Positions 26,952-35,368 are shown, counted from the first letter of the stretch. The stretch: 64,000 bases of DNA from RH-AL1 sp965214415 (GCA_965214415.1 CBDCBQ010000003.1:3844001-3908000), one strand, 5' to 3'. The notes: generated by a model not told the origin, from the letters alone. Program-made: numbers and translations.

Positions 26952-26976
26952 TTTTCCATTTTCCATTTTCCATTTT
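26952..26976. repeat. Short tandem repeat, TTTTCCA x3
   Basis: Three perfect copies of the 7-base unit TTTTCCA, ending in TTTT, lie just before the first tiny gene of the following cluster. The tract is AT-rich in a GC-rich region and could slip during replication. Confidence 0.7.
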
Positions 26977-26991
26977 AAAAGAATAGTCGCC

Positions 26992-27150
26992 GTGGCGTCA
27001 AGCGGATCGAACGAGACCGTCAGAGAGCAAACCAAGCTGACCGCTTCATTTTTAAACGGAGTCGCACTCGCGATGTTAACGCTCGGCTTCGTCGCGCCGC
27101 TTGTCGCCGACCTTTATGGCGCGGTGAACAGCCCGCCGATTTCGCCGTGA
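26992..27150 (+). CDS. Tiny membrane protein, first gene of an overlapping trio
   Basis: From GTG 26992 a 52-residue frame reads VASSGSNETVREQTKLTASF followed by one hydrophobic helix (GVALAMLTLGFVAPLVADLY). The stop TGA at 27148-27150 overlaps the next ATG as TGATG, so translation is probably coupled. The KLTASFLNG and GFVAP features recall small proteins of unknown function in Rhizobiales. No family name is known to me. Confidence 0.6.
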   Translation: MASSGSNETVREQTKLTASFLNGVALAMLTLGFVAPLVADLYGAVNSPPISP

Positions 27151-27233
27151 TGACATGGGGACCACTTTGGTTGCTCGGTGGGATCGCGATGCATTACACT
27201 GCCGTCGGCCTGCTGCGGGACCTGGACAAATGA
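27150..27233 (+). CDS. 27-residue membrane peptide, second gene of the trio
   Basis: From ATG 27150 the frame reads MTWGPLWLLGGIAMHYTAVG and ends LLRDLDK. It would span the membrane once. Its stop TGA at 27231-27233 overlaps the next ATG (27230) as ATGA. Too short for most gene callers; supported by the overlaps on both sides and the hydrophobic pattern. Confidence 0.5.
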   Translation: MTWGPLWLLGGIAMHYTAVGLLRDLDK

Positions 27234-27364
27234 CATTTATGCAAGTGTATGCGGCCTATGTCGCGCCGGTCGTTTTGGTCCTGATTGGTCTGGCCATTCG
27301 TAGGTGGAACGCCCACCGCGTTTCGGTTGCTCACAGAAGTCTCGCCGAGGGCGGCAAGCGCTGA
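27230..27364 (+). CDS. 44-residue membrane protein, third gene of the trio
   Basis: From ATG 27230 the frame reads MTFMQVYAAYVAPVVLVLIG followed by LAIRRWNAHR and a charged tail. One transmembrane helix with a basic cytoplasmic flank is expected. The ATGA overlap with the preceding gene indicates translational coupling. Function unknown; the three products may form one small membrane complex. Confidence 0.55.
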   Translation: MTFMQVYAAYVAPVVLVLIGLAIRRWNAHRVSVAHRSLAEGGKR

Positions 27365-27460
27365 CGTTGAGCGCTATCGACGCGACCACCAGCCGGATTG
27401 CTTTCACGCTCCCGGTTTTCGCTTTATGCGGAGACATGAGCATCTCATCAGCCACCTGCC

Positions 27461-28327
27461 ATGGCGCATAGCGTCGACGATCTGCTCGGCGCGCTCGATC
27501 TCGAGCGCATCGAGCTCAACATCTTTCGCGGGTTGGTCCCGCAGGTCGGGCGCCAGCGCGTGTTCGGCGGCCTCGTCGTGGCGCAGGCGCTCGTCGCCGC
27601 CGCCCGCACGGTCGAGGGGCGCGCGCCGCACTCGCTGCATGCCTACTTCATCCTGCCGGGCGACCCTGCCCAGCCGATCGTCTACGAGGTCGAGCGGGTG
27701 CGCGACGGGCGCAGCTTCACGACGCGCCGCTGCATCGCCGTGCAGGCCGGCCGCACGATCTTCGATCTGTTCGCCTCGTTCCATGTCGACGAGCCGGGCC
27801 TCGATCACCAGGCGCCGATGCCGGACGTGCCCGGCCCCGACGATCTGCCCGGCGAGGCCGAGATCGAGGCGCGCTACGGCGCCATGCTGCCGCCCGCGCT
27901 GAAGAACTGGTTCAAGGGCGAGCGCGCGATCGAGCTGCGCCCCTGCGACCTCGGCCGCTACGACAAATCGCGGCCGCCTGCCCCCGCGCAAAACGTCTGG
28001 ATCCGCGCGACGAAACCGCTGCCCGACGATCCCGCCTTGCATCGGGCGGTTCTCGCCTATGCCTCCGACCTGTCGCTGATCGACGTTACGCTCGCCGCGC
28101 ACGGCCGCTCGCTGTTCGAGCCGGAGTTTTCCGCCGCGAGCCTCGACCACGCGATCTGGTTCCACCGCCCGTTCCGCATCGATGATTGGCTGCTCTACGC
28201 GCAAGACAGCCCAAGCACGTCGGGCGCGCGCGGCCTGGCCCGCGGCCTGCTGTTCGACCGCGCCGGCCGCCTCGTCGCCACCGTCATGCAGGAGGGACTG
28301 GTGCGGATGCGCGAGGCGAAGGCCTAG
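27461..28327 (+). CDS. tesB: Acyl-CoA thioesterase II
   Basis: A 288-residue cytosolic double-hotdog thioesterase that hydrolyses acyl-CoA to free fatty acid and CoA. Conserved stretches include FGGLVVAQAL, SLHAYFILPGDP, GRSFTTRRCIAVQ, YASDLSLIDVTL with the catalytic Asp, SLDHAIWFHRPFR, and MQEGLVR at the end with the catalytic Gln. The ATG at 27461 gives the normal length. A dispersed repeat starts at its stop codon. Confidence 0.93.
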   Translation: MAHSVDDLLGALDLERIELNIFRGLVPQVGRQRVFGGLVVAQALVAAARTVEGRAPHSLHAYFILPGDPAQPIVYEVERVRDGRSFTTRRCIAVQAGRTIFDLFASFHVDEPGLDHQAPMPDVPGPDDLPGEAEIEARYGAMLPPALKNWFKGERAIELRPCDLGRYDKSRPPAPAQNVWIRATKPLPDDPALHRAVLAYASDLSLIDVTLAAHGRSLFEPEFSAASLDHAIWFHRPFRIDDWLLYAQDSPSTSGARGLARGLLFDRAGRLVATVMQEGLVRMREAKA

Positions 28328-28557
28328 AGCGTATCCCGCCGGTAAGGGGCATCCTCCCCGTCTTCGACCGGCTCCGGCCTTCGGCCAGGCTGGACCGCCA
28401 TTGTGCGCGGCGCTTCGTTCGAAGCAGGCCGGGACGGAGAAACGGCCCTCTTGCCGAACAAGGAAACGGGGCGTGACAACTCCCGGCGATGAACCATCGG
28501 ACGTCCGTGCATCCGGCATCCCGCTTCGCGGAGGGGAATCCGTCGCCGGGATACGTC
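28325..28557 (+). repeat. Dispersed repeat with terminal inverted repeats, copy 3
   Basis: This ~233-base element fills the gap between two convergent stop codons. It starts with CTAGAGCGTATCCCG and ends with CGCCGGGATACGTCCTAC, so GCGTATCCCG and CGGGATACG form inverted ends. Internal blocks (GGCCGGGACGGAGAAACGG, CATCCCGCTTCGCGGAGGGG) match copies at 19.55-20.08 kb. It looks like a non-coding MITE- or REP-like family. Confidence 0.7.
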
Positions 28558-29436
28558 CTACAGCCCCGCGTTCTTTCCCACCGTGAGGCCGATGCCCGAC
28601 CAGTCGATGTCGTCGCCCTCCTTGGCGATCGTCTCGAGCAGGTGGTCGCGCACGACGCTCAGCACCGGCATCGCGACGCGGTGCTTCTCGGCCGCCTCGC
28701 CGACGAGGCGCATGTCCTTCAGGCCGAGCGGCGCCTTGAAGCCGGCCGGGCGGTAGTTGTCCTCGACGATCATCTTGCCGTAATTCTTGTAGATCGGCGC
28801 GTCGAACAGCGTGCTGGTCAACACCTCGTACAACGTCGCCTTGGGCACGCCGCCCTTCTCGGCGAGCGCCATCGCCTCCGCCATCGTCTCGATCGCCGCG
28901 AGGATGGCGAAGTTGCCGCACAGCTTCACGAGGTTGGCCGCCGACGGCGTCTCGCCGACGCGGAACGTGCGCTGGCCGATCGCCTGGAACATCGGCTCCG
29001 CCTCGTCGATGTCGGCCGCGGCGCCGGCGGCGACGACGAACAGCTTGCCCGCCGCCGCGGCCTCCGGGCGGCCGAACACCGGCGCGGAGATGTAGCGCTG
29101 GCCGTGCGCCTTGTGCTCGCTCGCGAGCCGGTCCGCGGTGGCGAGCGAGATCGTCGAGAGCGACACGTGCAGCGAGCGCTCCGGCAGGCCCTTCATCAGC
29201 CCCTCCTCGCCGCGCAGCACGGACAGCAACGCCGGATCGTCGGACAGCATGGTGAAGACGATCGCGGCATCCGACGCCGCCTCGGCCGGCGACAAGGCCA
29301 CCTGCGCGCCGGCCGCCTTCAGCGCCTCGGCCTTGCCGGGGCTGCGGTTCCAGACGCTGACCTCGTGGCCAGCCTTGACCAGATTGGCCGCGATGCCAGC
29401 GCCCATGGCGCCGAGGCCGATGAAACCGATGCTCAT
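28558..29436 (-). CDS. 3-hydroxyisobutyrate dehydrogenase-family NAD-dependent oxidoreductase
   Basis: A 292-residue beta-hydroxyacid dehydrogenase. The N-terminal Rossmann motif GFIGLGAMGAGIAANLVKAG is diagnostic. The substrate loop is PVFGRPEAAAAGKLF, and the catalytic Lys lies in ANLVKLCGNF. Relatives include GlxR/GarR and 3-hydroxyisobutyrate dehydrogenase; the PVFGRPEAA form resembles the glyoxylate/succinic semialdehyde reductase subgroup. The ATG at 29436 starts the conserved fold. No catabolic neighbours define the substrate. Confidence 0.85.
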   Translation of the reverse strand: MSIGFIGLGAMGAGIAANLVKAGHEVSVWNRSPGKAEALKAAGAQVALSPAEAASDAAIVFTMLSDDPALLSVLRGEEGLMKGLPERSLHVSLSTISLATADRLASEHKAHGQRYISAPVFGRPEAAAAGKLFVVAAGAAADIDEAEPMFQAIGQRTFRVGETPSAANLVKLCGNFAILAAIETMAEAMALAEKGGVPKATLYEVLTSTLFDAPIYKNYGKMIVEDNYRPAGFKAPLGLKDMRLVGEAAEKHRVAMPVLSVVRDHLLETIAKEGDDIDWSGIGLTVGKNAGL

Positions 29437-29590
29437 GTGTCTGCTCCCAAAGTCCAATTGCCCGCGCGGCCTCGGACGGCGACCCTCGCGCGGTTCACGA
29501 AACGTCGTGGCGCCGGGTCTCGTTTCAAGATCGCCGTATCGTCTCGACCGCGCGCGGCGCCCATCCATTATCTTTCATCTGGTATTGCCA

Positions 29591-32119
29591 ATGATCGAGC
29601 CGATCGTCTGGTTTTTCCGCATCCTCTGGGCGTGCCGCGTCAGCGTGCTGAGCGGGGTGGCGGGCATCGCGCTGTTCGCGGGCGCCGTCCCGGCCCAGAA
29701 CCTGATGGCCGACCTGTCGTTCGACGGCTTGGTCGTCGGCGTGATCTACTGGTTCAGCGTCTTCGCCCTGACGTTTTTGATGTGGGCGTTTCCGATCCAT
29801 TACGGCGCCCGGCTGACGCTCACGGACGACGCCTGGATCCTCCCCTGGCCGCTGCGCGGCAAAGGGGATCACGGCGACTGGCAGCTCGTCGTCGAGATGC
29901 GCCGCCGCTATCGTTTCCTCATTCGCGAGGTGCCGCGCGTGCTCGGGCTGCTGCCGTTCGTGGCGCTGGGACTCGGCATCTGGCTCGGCGCGCGGTCGCT
30001 CGAGGATGCGCGGCCGCTGTCGCAGGTGGCGGCGACGCTCCGGCAGGCCAAGTGGCTCGGCGGGGCCGACGTGGCGACGGCCCTATTGTTCTATCTCACG
30101 GTCTATTTCCGGCAGCCCTGGATCGATCGTTACGTGCAGACCCAGCTCGGGCGCTCGCGGCTCGAAACGGTCGCCTGGGCATCGTTGGCGATCACCACCG
30201 CGTTTTTCGCGCTGGCCTATTTCGCGCCGCTGTGGACCGCGTTCTGGTTTCCGCGCGCGCTGCTCGTGCCGCCGCTACTCGGCAGCCTAGTGCTGGCGCT
30301 CAGCCTCGTGCAACGCTGGACGCACCGCACGGGCGTGCCGGCGCTGGCCCTGCTCGTCGCCGCGGCGGTGCTCGGAACGGCGGCCAACGCGCCGTTCCAC
30401 GATCTGCGGACCCTGCCGCGCGCCGAGCTCGACAAGGGACGCTTGAGCATCGCCGACGCCGTGACGGGCTGGAAGGCGGCCAACCATTGCACCGACGCCT
30501 GTCCGCGCCCGCTGGTGATCGCCATCGACGGCGGCGCCAGCCGCGCGGCGTTCACCGCCGCGACCTTCGTCGGCACGATCCTCGACCGGATGAAGGCGAC
30601 GCCCGGCGAGGCGGCGACGCCCGGACGGCGGATCTTCGCGATCTCCGGCGTCTCGGGCGGCGCCTATGGCGCGGCGGTCATCCAGGCCGCGCTGGCGGAT
30701 GCGCAGGCGCCGAGCCCGGGCGCGGACCCGGCAAGCCCGGCACCCGCCACGCCGTGCCGCCACGCGCATCGCACCTGGTTCGGCTATCCGAGCCACCCGT
30801 CCGACGGCCCATTCTCCTGGCTGCAGTGCCTCCAGGCGCTGACGAGCGGCGACTACCTGTCGCCGACGATCGTCGGCCTCGGCTTTCGCGACGAGATCGC
30901 CCCGCGCCTGTGGATCGTCGGCGGCCCATCGATCGAGGATCGGGCGGCGCTGCTCGAGCAATCCTGGGAGCGCCATTACGATTACACGGTGCGCGCCGAC
31001 GTCGGCCCGCTGTCGAAAGGCGCCACCTGCGGGCCCGACGACACGGGCGGCCTCTGCCGCAGGATCGGCCATCCGCACGGCTTCCTCGACGGCCGCATCG
31101 GCAGCGCCTGGATGCCGCTGCTGCTCCTCAACGGCACATCCGTGCAGACCGGCCGCCGCCTGATCGCCTCGGATCTCGCCTCCGTCCCAGCGATGTCGCG
31201 GGAGCGGCCGGGGACGCTGTTCGCGCAGGCCTACGATCTCGGCGAGGCGATGTCCTCGCCCTGCGCCGAGACGCCGACGCCCCCGCCGGATTCGCCGAGC
31301 TACGTCCTGCGGGCCCTCACCGAAGACAGCATCAAGAAGACGACCGCCCGCTACACCACCAACGGCACCTGCGCGCAGGCGACCGCGCTCGACGGCCCCG
31401 ATGTTCGGCTCTCGACGGCGGCGCTGACCTCCGCGCGGTTCCCGATCGTCTCGCCGACCGGCGCGTTCGTGATGAAGGGGTCGGACGCGCTCCCCGGCGG
31501 CCCCTACGGTGACCGCGTCGTCGACGGCGGCTATTTCGAGAACTCCGGCCTGACGACGGCGCTCGACGTCGTCGCGGCGCTGAAGACCGAGGGGCTGAAC
31601 GCACTGCTCCTGTCGATCTCGAACGATCCCGAGGGCGACGCAAGCGGCGCGCTGCCGGTTCGCGCGTCCGTCACCCCGCTCGGGCGGCCGTCCGGAAACA
31701 CGTTCTGGTATCGGATGACGGCCTTCCTCGGCGGCCCGGTCGACGCCATCCTGGCGGTGCGCGACGGCCACGCGGCCGAGGTGATGGGCGTCGCCGAGGC
31801 CTCGCTCCCGAAGCCGGGCTTCTTCCGGCTGCGGGTCGAGCGGAAGCCGACCTTCGTCGTCGCGCCGACGTCGGATCGCGACGACGATTACGCGTCCTGC
31901 GCGAAGATCATCGAGGACCTGCAGGGCAAGTCCATCGATATGAGCAAGGTCTCGATGAGCTGGTGGCTGTCCGCGTCGGTGCAGGCCGACCTCGACGTCC
32001 AGCGCTGCGATGCCGGCAACCGCAGGACGCTGGCCGCCCTGATGCACGAGATGATCCCGCCGCCTAGCCAGCCAGCTCCCCAGCCCGGCGCTTCGCCGCC
32101 GCCACGGCCGTCGCCATGA
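29591..32119 (+). CDS. Membrane-anchored patatin-like phospholipase
   Basis: An 842-residue protein. The first ~280 residues contain several hydrophobic helices (MIEPIVWFFRILWACRV, GVIYWFSVFALTFLMWAF, LLPFVALGLGIWLG, LALLVAAAVLG). A patatin-like domain follows: oxyanion loop VIAIDGGASRAAF, nucleophile in SGVSGGAYGAAV (Ser near 355), and the catalytic Asp in VVDGGYFENSG (near 645). Patatins are Ser-Asp acyl hydrolases acting on lipids. The ATG at 29591 begins a helix; the frame is open further upstream but runs through the divergent promoter. The 3' end overlaps proC by 56 bases on the opposite strand. Confidence 0.82.
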   Translation: MIEPIVWFFRILWACRVSVLSGVAGIALFAGAVPAQNLMADLSFDGLVVGVIYWFSVFALTFLMWAFPIHYGARLTLTDDAWILPWPLRGKGDHGDWQLVVEMRRRYRFLIREVPRVLGLLPFVALGLGIWLGARSLEDARPLSQVAATLRQAKWLGGADVATALLFYLTVYFRQPWIDRYVQTQLGRSRLETVAWASLAITTAFFALAYFAPLWTAFWFPRALLVPPLLGSLVLALSLVQRWTHRTGVPALALLVAAAVLGTAANAPFHDLRTLPRAELDKGRLSIADAVTGWKAANHCTDACPRPLVIAIDGGASRAAFTAATFVGTILDRMKATPGEAATPGRRIFAISGVSGGAYGAAVIQAALADAQAPSPGADPASPAPATPCRHAHRTWFGYPSHPSDGPFSWLQCLQALTSGDYLSPTIVGLGFRDEIAPRLWIVGGPSIEDRAALLEQSWERHYDYTVRADVGPLSKGATCGPDDTGGLCRRIGHPHGFLDGRIGSAWMPLLLLNGTSVQTGRRLIASDLASVPAMSRERPGTLFAQAYDLGEAMSSPCAETPTPPPDSPSYVLRALTEDSIKKTTARYTTNGTCAQATALDGPDVRLSTAALTSARFPIVSPTGAFVMKGSDALPGGPYGDRVVDGGYFENSGLTTALDVVAALKTEGLNALLLSISNDPEGDASGALPVRASVTPLGRPSGNTFWYRMTAFLGGPVDAILAVRDGHAAEVMGVAEASLPKPGFFRLRVERKPTFVVAPTSDRDDDYASCAKIIEDLQGKSIDMSKVSMSWWLSASVQADLDVQRCDAGNRRTLAALMHEMIPPPSQPAPQPGASPPPRPSP

Positions 32120-32876
32120 GCGGGGCGAGACCGGTTGGCGCCCGCAGCACGTCGAGGGCGGCCGCGGTGGTGCCGCCGGGCGAGGTGACGGCCTCGCGGA
32201 GCTGCGTCGGCGTGAGCTCGGGCTGGCGCGCCATCAGCTCGCCGGCGCCTTCGACCGTCGCGCGGGCGAGACGCAGCGCCACGTCGGCCGGCAGCCCGGC
32301 CGCGACACCCGCCTCGGCGAGGCACTCGGCGAGCAGGAACACGTAGGCCGGTCCGGAGCCGGAGACGGCGGTGACGGCATCGATCAGGCTCTCGTCGAGC
32401 CATTCGACGAGGCCCGAGGCCGCCAGCAGCGTTTGCGCGATCGCGTGACGCTCGGCCGACAGGCCCGGCTCGGCGGCGAGGCCAGTCGCGCCGCGGCCGA
32501 CCGAGGCAGGCAGGTTCGGCATCGCGCGCACGATCGCGCCCGCGTCGGGCAGGCCGGCGCGCAAGTTCGCGAGCGTCTTGCCGGCGAGGATCGAGACGAC
32601 CAGCGTGCCGGGCCCGGCGAGCGCGGCGAAAGCGCCGGGATCCTCGGCGAAGGTCTGCGGCTTGATGGCCAGGACCAGCACCTCGGGCGGGGTCTCGGGC
32701 GCCGCGAGGCCGATGCTCCGCGCGACGCAGAACGCGCGCATCTCGTCGCCGAGCTTCGGATCGACCACGGCCACCGCCGCCAGCGCGAGACCGCCATCGA
32801 GCCAGCCGCGCAGCAGCGCCCCACCCATCTTGCCGGCCCCCGCGAGGACCAGCGATCCGGGCCAGGCGGGCGCCAT
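32064..32876 (-). CDS. proC: Pyrroline-5-carboxylate reductase
   Basis: A 270-residue NAD(P)H enzyme making proline from pyrroline-5-carboxylate, the last step of proline synthesis. The N-terminal LAGAGKMGGALLRGWL is the dinucleotide motif. AMPNLPASVGRGATG, AVSGSGPAYVFLLAE and a closing VTSPGGTTAAALDVL are ProC signatures. Its ATG overlaps the ybjN stop as TGATG, so translation is coupled. Confidence 0.93.
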   Translation of the reverse strand: MAPAWPGSLVLAGAGKMGGALLRGWLDGGLALAAVAVVDPKLGDEMRAFCVARSIGLAAPETPPEVLVLAIKPQTFAEDPGAFAALAGPGTLVVSILAGKTLANLRAGLPDAGAIVRAMPNLPASVGRGATGLAAEPGLSAERHAIAQTLLAASGLVEWLDESLIDAVTAVSGSGPAYVFLLAECLAEAGVAAGLPADVALRLARATVEGAGELMARQPELTPTQLREAVTSPGGTTAAALDVLRAPTGLAPLMATAVAAAKRRAGELAG

Positions 32877-33382
32877 CAGGCCTCGCCGCGCGTCTCGATC
32901 ATCGCGGTCTCGAGCGCCTCGCGGCCGCTCTTGCCGGCCCAGACCACGAACTGGAACGCCTGGTAGTAGCGTTCGCAGGCCATCACGGCGGAGGTCAGCA
33001 CGCTCTCGCACTGGCGGCCGTTGAGCTCGGCGCCGCCGGCGAGCAGCAGCGCGTGGCGGAACATGATCACGCCGTCGGTCGGCCAGATGTCGAAATGGCC
33101 GATCCACATCTGCTCGTTGATCCGCGCGACGAGGTCCAGCACATCGAGCCGGCGCGGCGCGGGCACCTTGAGGTCGAAGGCGCAGGCCACGTGCAGCGCC
33201 TCCATGTCCTGCAGCCAGGTGAAGGCGATCGTGTAATCGGCCCAGCCGCCGGTCACCGAGATCGAGATCTCGTCTTCCTCGTCGCGGTCGAACGACCATT
33301 CGTTGACGGCGGCGAGCCGCTCGATCATGTCGACCGGGTTCTCGTTTCGTACAATGTCGGCTTCGATCTGCGACAGGGACAT
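32876..33382 (-). CDS. YbjN-domain protein
   Basis: A 168-residue protein with MIERLAAVNEWSFDRDEEDE, ISISVTGGWADYTIAFTW, VARINEQMWIGHFDIWPTDG and a C-terminal MIETRGEA. This is the alphaproteobacterial YbjN type found directly upstream of proC. YbjN proteins have a type III secretion chaperone-like fold and unclear function, possibly in stress or surface regulation. The stop overlaps the proC start. The ATG at 33382 (MSLSQIEADIV) is the family start. Confidence 0.85.
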   Translation of the reverse strand: MSLSQIEADIVRNENPVDMIERLAAVNEWSFDRDEEDEISISVTGGWADYTIAFTWLQDMEALHVACAFDLKVPAPRRLDVLDLVARINEQMWIGHFDIWPTDGVIMFRHALLLAGGAELNGRQCESVLTSAVMACERYYQAFQFVVWAGKSGREALETAMIETRGEA

Positions 33383-33793
33383 GCCTTGGCCTCTGTGCGG
33401 CGTCACGCGGCGCATTCGCCTCGCATCGCCTGGTGTGAACGGAACGCTCGAAACACTCTCTCGACTGGCCGTCCGTCGAGGCCGCCGGCCCCGGACATCG
33501 ACCCGTCCGAATCGCCGGCGCCTGGCGAATGAATCACACCAGGCGTCGGCCTCGCAACCGGTGCCGGGGAGAAGCCTGTGCGCAGTCGTACCGCGACCAC
33601 AGGCTCGAAGATCGGCGCGAACGGGTCCACGCCCGTGTGCCCCGTGTCCACGAACGACCGGCGTTAAGCTTTACGTCCGCCTCGGGACGAAGCGTGCCTG
33701 TCGGCATGGATCGTCGGATGGGTCGTCGGATGAGGCGCCGGCGCGCAATCATGACTTTTCGGCCGGATTCCGCTACGGTTACGCACTGATTCG
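33383..33793. other. Gene-free stretch between ybjN and a tetR gene
   Basis: No convincing gene is seen in these ~410 bases. A minus-strand frame (33403-33651) includes a protein-like GVDPFAPIFEPVVAVRLRTG but matches nothing I know and may be a remnant. The ybjN-proC promoter should lie near 33383-33450. Confidence 0.4.
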
Positions 33794-33799
33794 AGGAGG
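33794..33799 (+). promoter_or_regulatory. Perfect Shine-Dalgarno AGGAGG five bases before an ATC codon
   Basis: AGGAGG is followed by CCGCC and then ATC at 33805, in frame with the TetR protein. No such sequence precedes the first ATG at 33877. This suggests that ATC is, or recently replaced, the start codon. Confidence 0.55.
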
Positions 33800-33804
33800 C
33801 CGCC

Positions 33805-34464
33805 ATCTCGATCGCGCAGCATCTCGAGGTTGGACCGGCGCCATTTCCCGGCCGCGGTCCGAGCCCCAGCAAGACCATGCAGACGCGGCGCGCGATCGTC
33901 GTCGCCGCGCTCGACACATTTCTGGAGCGCGGGTTTTCCGCCACGCGCATGATCGACGTCGCCCAGCGCGCCGGCGTCGCCAAGGGAACGCTGTACCTCT
34001 ATTTCGCCGACAAGGAGGCGCTGTTCGAGGGCGTGCTCGGCGAGGTGATCGCCGCGCCCGTCGCCAGCATCCGCGCGGTCGCGCCCGACGACGGCGAGAC
34101 CGTCCGCGCCTTTTTGATCCGGGCCGTGGTGCCGCTGATGCGCGACATGGAGGGCTCGCGGCGTGCCGCCGTCGTCCGCCTCGTGCTCGCCGAGGGCGCC
34201 CGCTTTCCAGCGCTGGCCGCGACCTACCGGCGGCTCGCCATCGAGCCGATCATCGCGCTGATCCGGCGCCTGGCCCAGCAGGCGTACGAGCGCGGCGAGA
34301 TCTCGTCGGACGCGCTCGCGCGCTTTCCGATGCTGTTGATGGCGCCGGGCCTGATGGCGACGGCGTGGAACGGCCTGTTCGGACTGCGCGAGCCCGTCGA
34401 CACCGGCGCGGTCTTCGAGGCCTTCATCGATCTGGTGTTCGAGCGACCCGCCAACGGCGCGTGA
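33805..34464 (+). CDS. TetR-family transcriptional regulator
   Basis: A dimeric repressor-type protein with an N-terminal helix-turn-helix (ILVVAAL-like first helix, MIDVAQRAGVAKGTLYLYFA and DKEALFEGVL) and an all-helical ligand domain typical of AcrR-like members. The first ATG (33877) gives 195 residues with only a few residues before helix 1. Starting at the ATC at 33805, behind AGGAGG, adds 24 residues with a Pro-rich GPAPFPGRGPSPSKT like the disordered heads of relatives. No target gene is obvious; it is flanked by the ybjN-proC pair and a membrane protein gene. Confidence 0.8.
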   Translation: MSIAQHLEVGPAPFPGRGPSPSKTMQTRRAIVVAALDTFLERGFSATRMIDVAQRAGVAKGTLYLYFADKEALFEGVLGEVIAAPVASIRAVAPDDGETVRAFLIRAVVPLMRDMEGSRRAAVVRLVLAEGARFPALAATYRRLAIEPIIALIRRLAQQAYERGEISSDALARFPMLLMAPGLMATAWNGLFGLREPVDTGAVFEAFIDLVFERPANGA

Positions 34465-34548
34465 GCGCGTGCCCTGTCGTACCCCGTCCGGCGTGATGCT
34501 CCTCCGTGAAGCGAGGCGGGGGAGGATGCTCGCTCCAGCGATCCAGGA

Positions 34549-35040
34549 CTAATCGGGCAGCCGCATCAGCTTCGGCCGCCAGATGCCGAGCACGACGTTG
34601 GCCATCGCCACCGCGAACAGCACCCAGATCGTGGCGCGCTCGGTGCCGAGCGACGTGGCGATCGCCGCCGCGTCGACATGGCCGGCCGCCAGCGCCGCGG
34701 TGCTGCGCTCCGCCGCGTCCTGCATCGGCCCCTGGATGCCCTGCAGGCCGCCTTCAAACAAAAGGACCCCGCTGATCAGCTTCACCCAGGCCCAGCCGGC
34801 GTTGTGGAAGCCGCGGTTGAAGGCGATCGCCAGCATGCCGGCGATCAGGCTGAGCCCGAGCGACGGCAGGAACAGCCAGGAGCAGATCGCGCTCATCGCG
34901 CCGCGCGACGCCGCGTAAGGCGCCAGCGCGGTTTTCGGCGGCACCACGCTCAGCAGCACGAGCAGCGCCGCCATCGCGCCCATCAGCCCGACGGCGCCCA
35001 TCGTGTGGAGGAATTTCAGGAGGCGTCGCACGGCGGGCAA
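34549..35040 (-). CDS. DUF2269-like integral membrane protein
   Basis: A 163-residue protein with four hydrophobic helices: MGAVGLMGAMAALLVLLSVV, CSWLFLPSLGLSLIAGMLAI, WAWVKLISGVLLFEGGL, and IWVLFAVAMANVVLGIW. The pattern of LLKFLHTMGAVGL at the start and WVKL in the third helix resembles DUF2269 membrane proteins of unknown function. The start may be TTG 35040 or GTG 35031; no ATG fits. It ends convergent with the tetR gene. Confidence 0.6.
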   Translation of the reverse strand: MPAVRRLLKFLHTMGAVGLMGAMAALLVLLSVVPPKTALAPYAASRGAMSAICSWLFLPSLGLSLIAGMLAIAFNRGFHNAGWAWVKLISGVLLFEGGLQGIQGPMQDAAERSTAALAAGHVDAAAIATSLGTERATIWVLFAVAMANVVLGIWRPKLMRLPD

Positions 35041-35118
35041 ACTCGCGTTGGGAGGCCAAGGGAGCTTATCGCAGGCGTTGAGCGCGGGGTCGAGCGTCGG
35101 CGCCAGGATCGAGACGCT

Positions 35119-35235
35119 TTAGAGGCCGGGCCGCAGGCCGGCGGGCGTGGCGCCGCCCTCGTGCGCTGCATGGCCTTGGCGCGCCGCCGCCGGGGCCGCG
35201 AGGAGGAGGACGCTTCCGCCCACCAATAGCCTCAT
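35119..35235 (-). CDS. Tiny exported peptide or truncated secreted protein
   Basis: From ATG 35235 the frame is a signal peptide (MRLLVGGSVLLLAAPAAARQ) followed by only ~18 residues with two histidines before TAA. It may be a true micropeptide or a secreted protein cut short. It sits just upstream of the DUF2269-like gene in the same direction. Weak support. Confidence 0.35.
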   Translation of the reverse strand: MRLLVGGSVLLLAAPAAARQGHAAHEGGATPAGLRPGL

Positions 35236-35368
35236 GGTGGAGGGCCTTAGGCGCGTCTCGAACCAGGACCCGGCGCGTAGGGTGCGCGCTGCGGAAGATG
35301 CAGGCGGCGCGTGTGGTCGAGGGGGAGAGGACGCAGGCGGGACAGGTGTGGCGGGCGGCCGCTAATCC

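Noticed and set aside
28489..31512. A 1007-codon plus-strand open frame
   Set aside because: It covers the dehydrogenase gene in antisense and the patatin gene out of frame, with Arg-rich composition. Both real genes have clear motifs.
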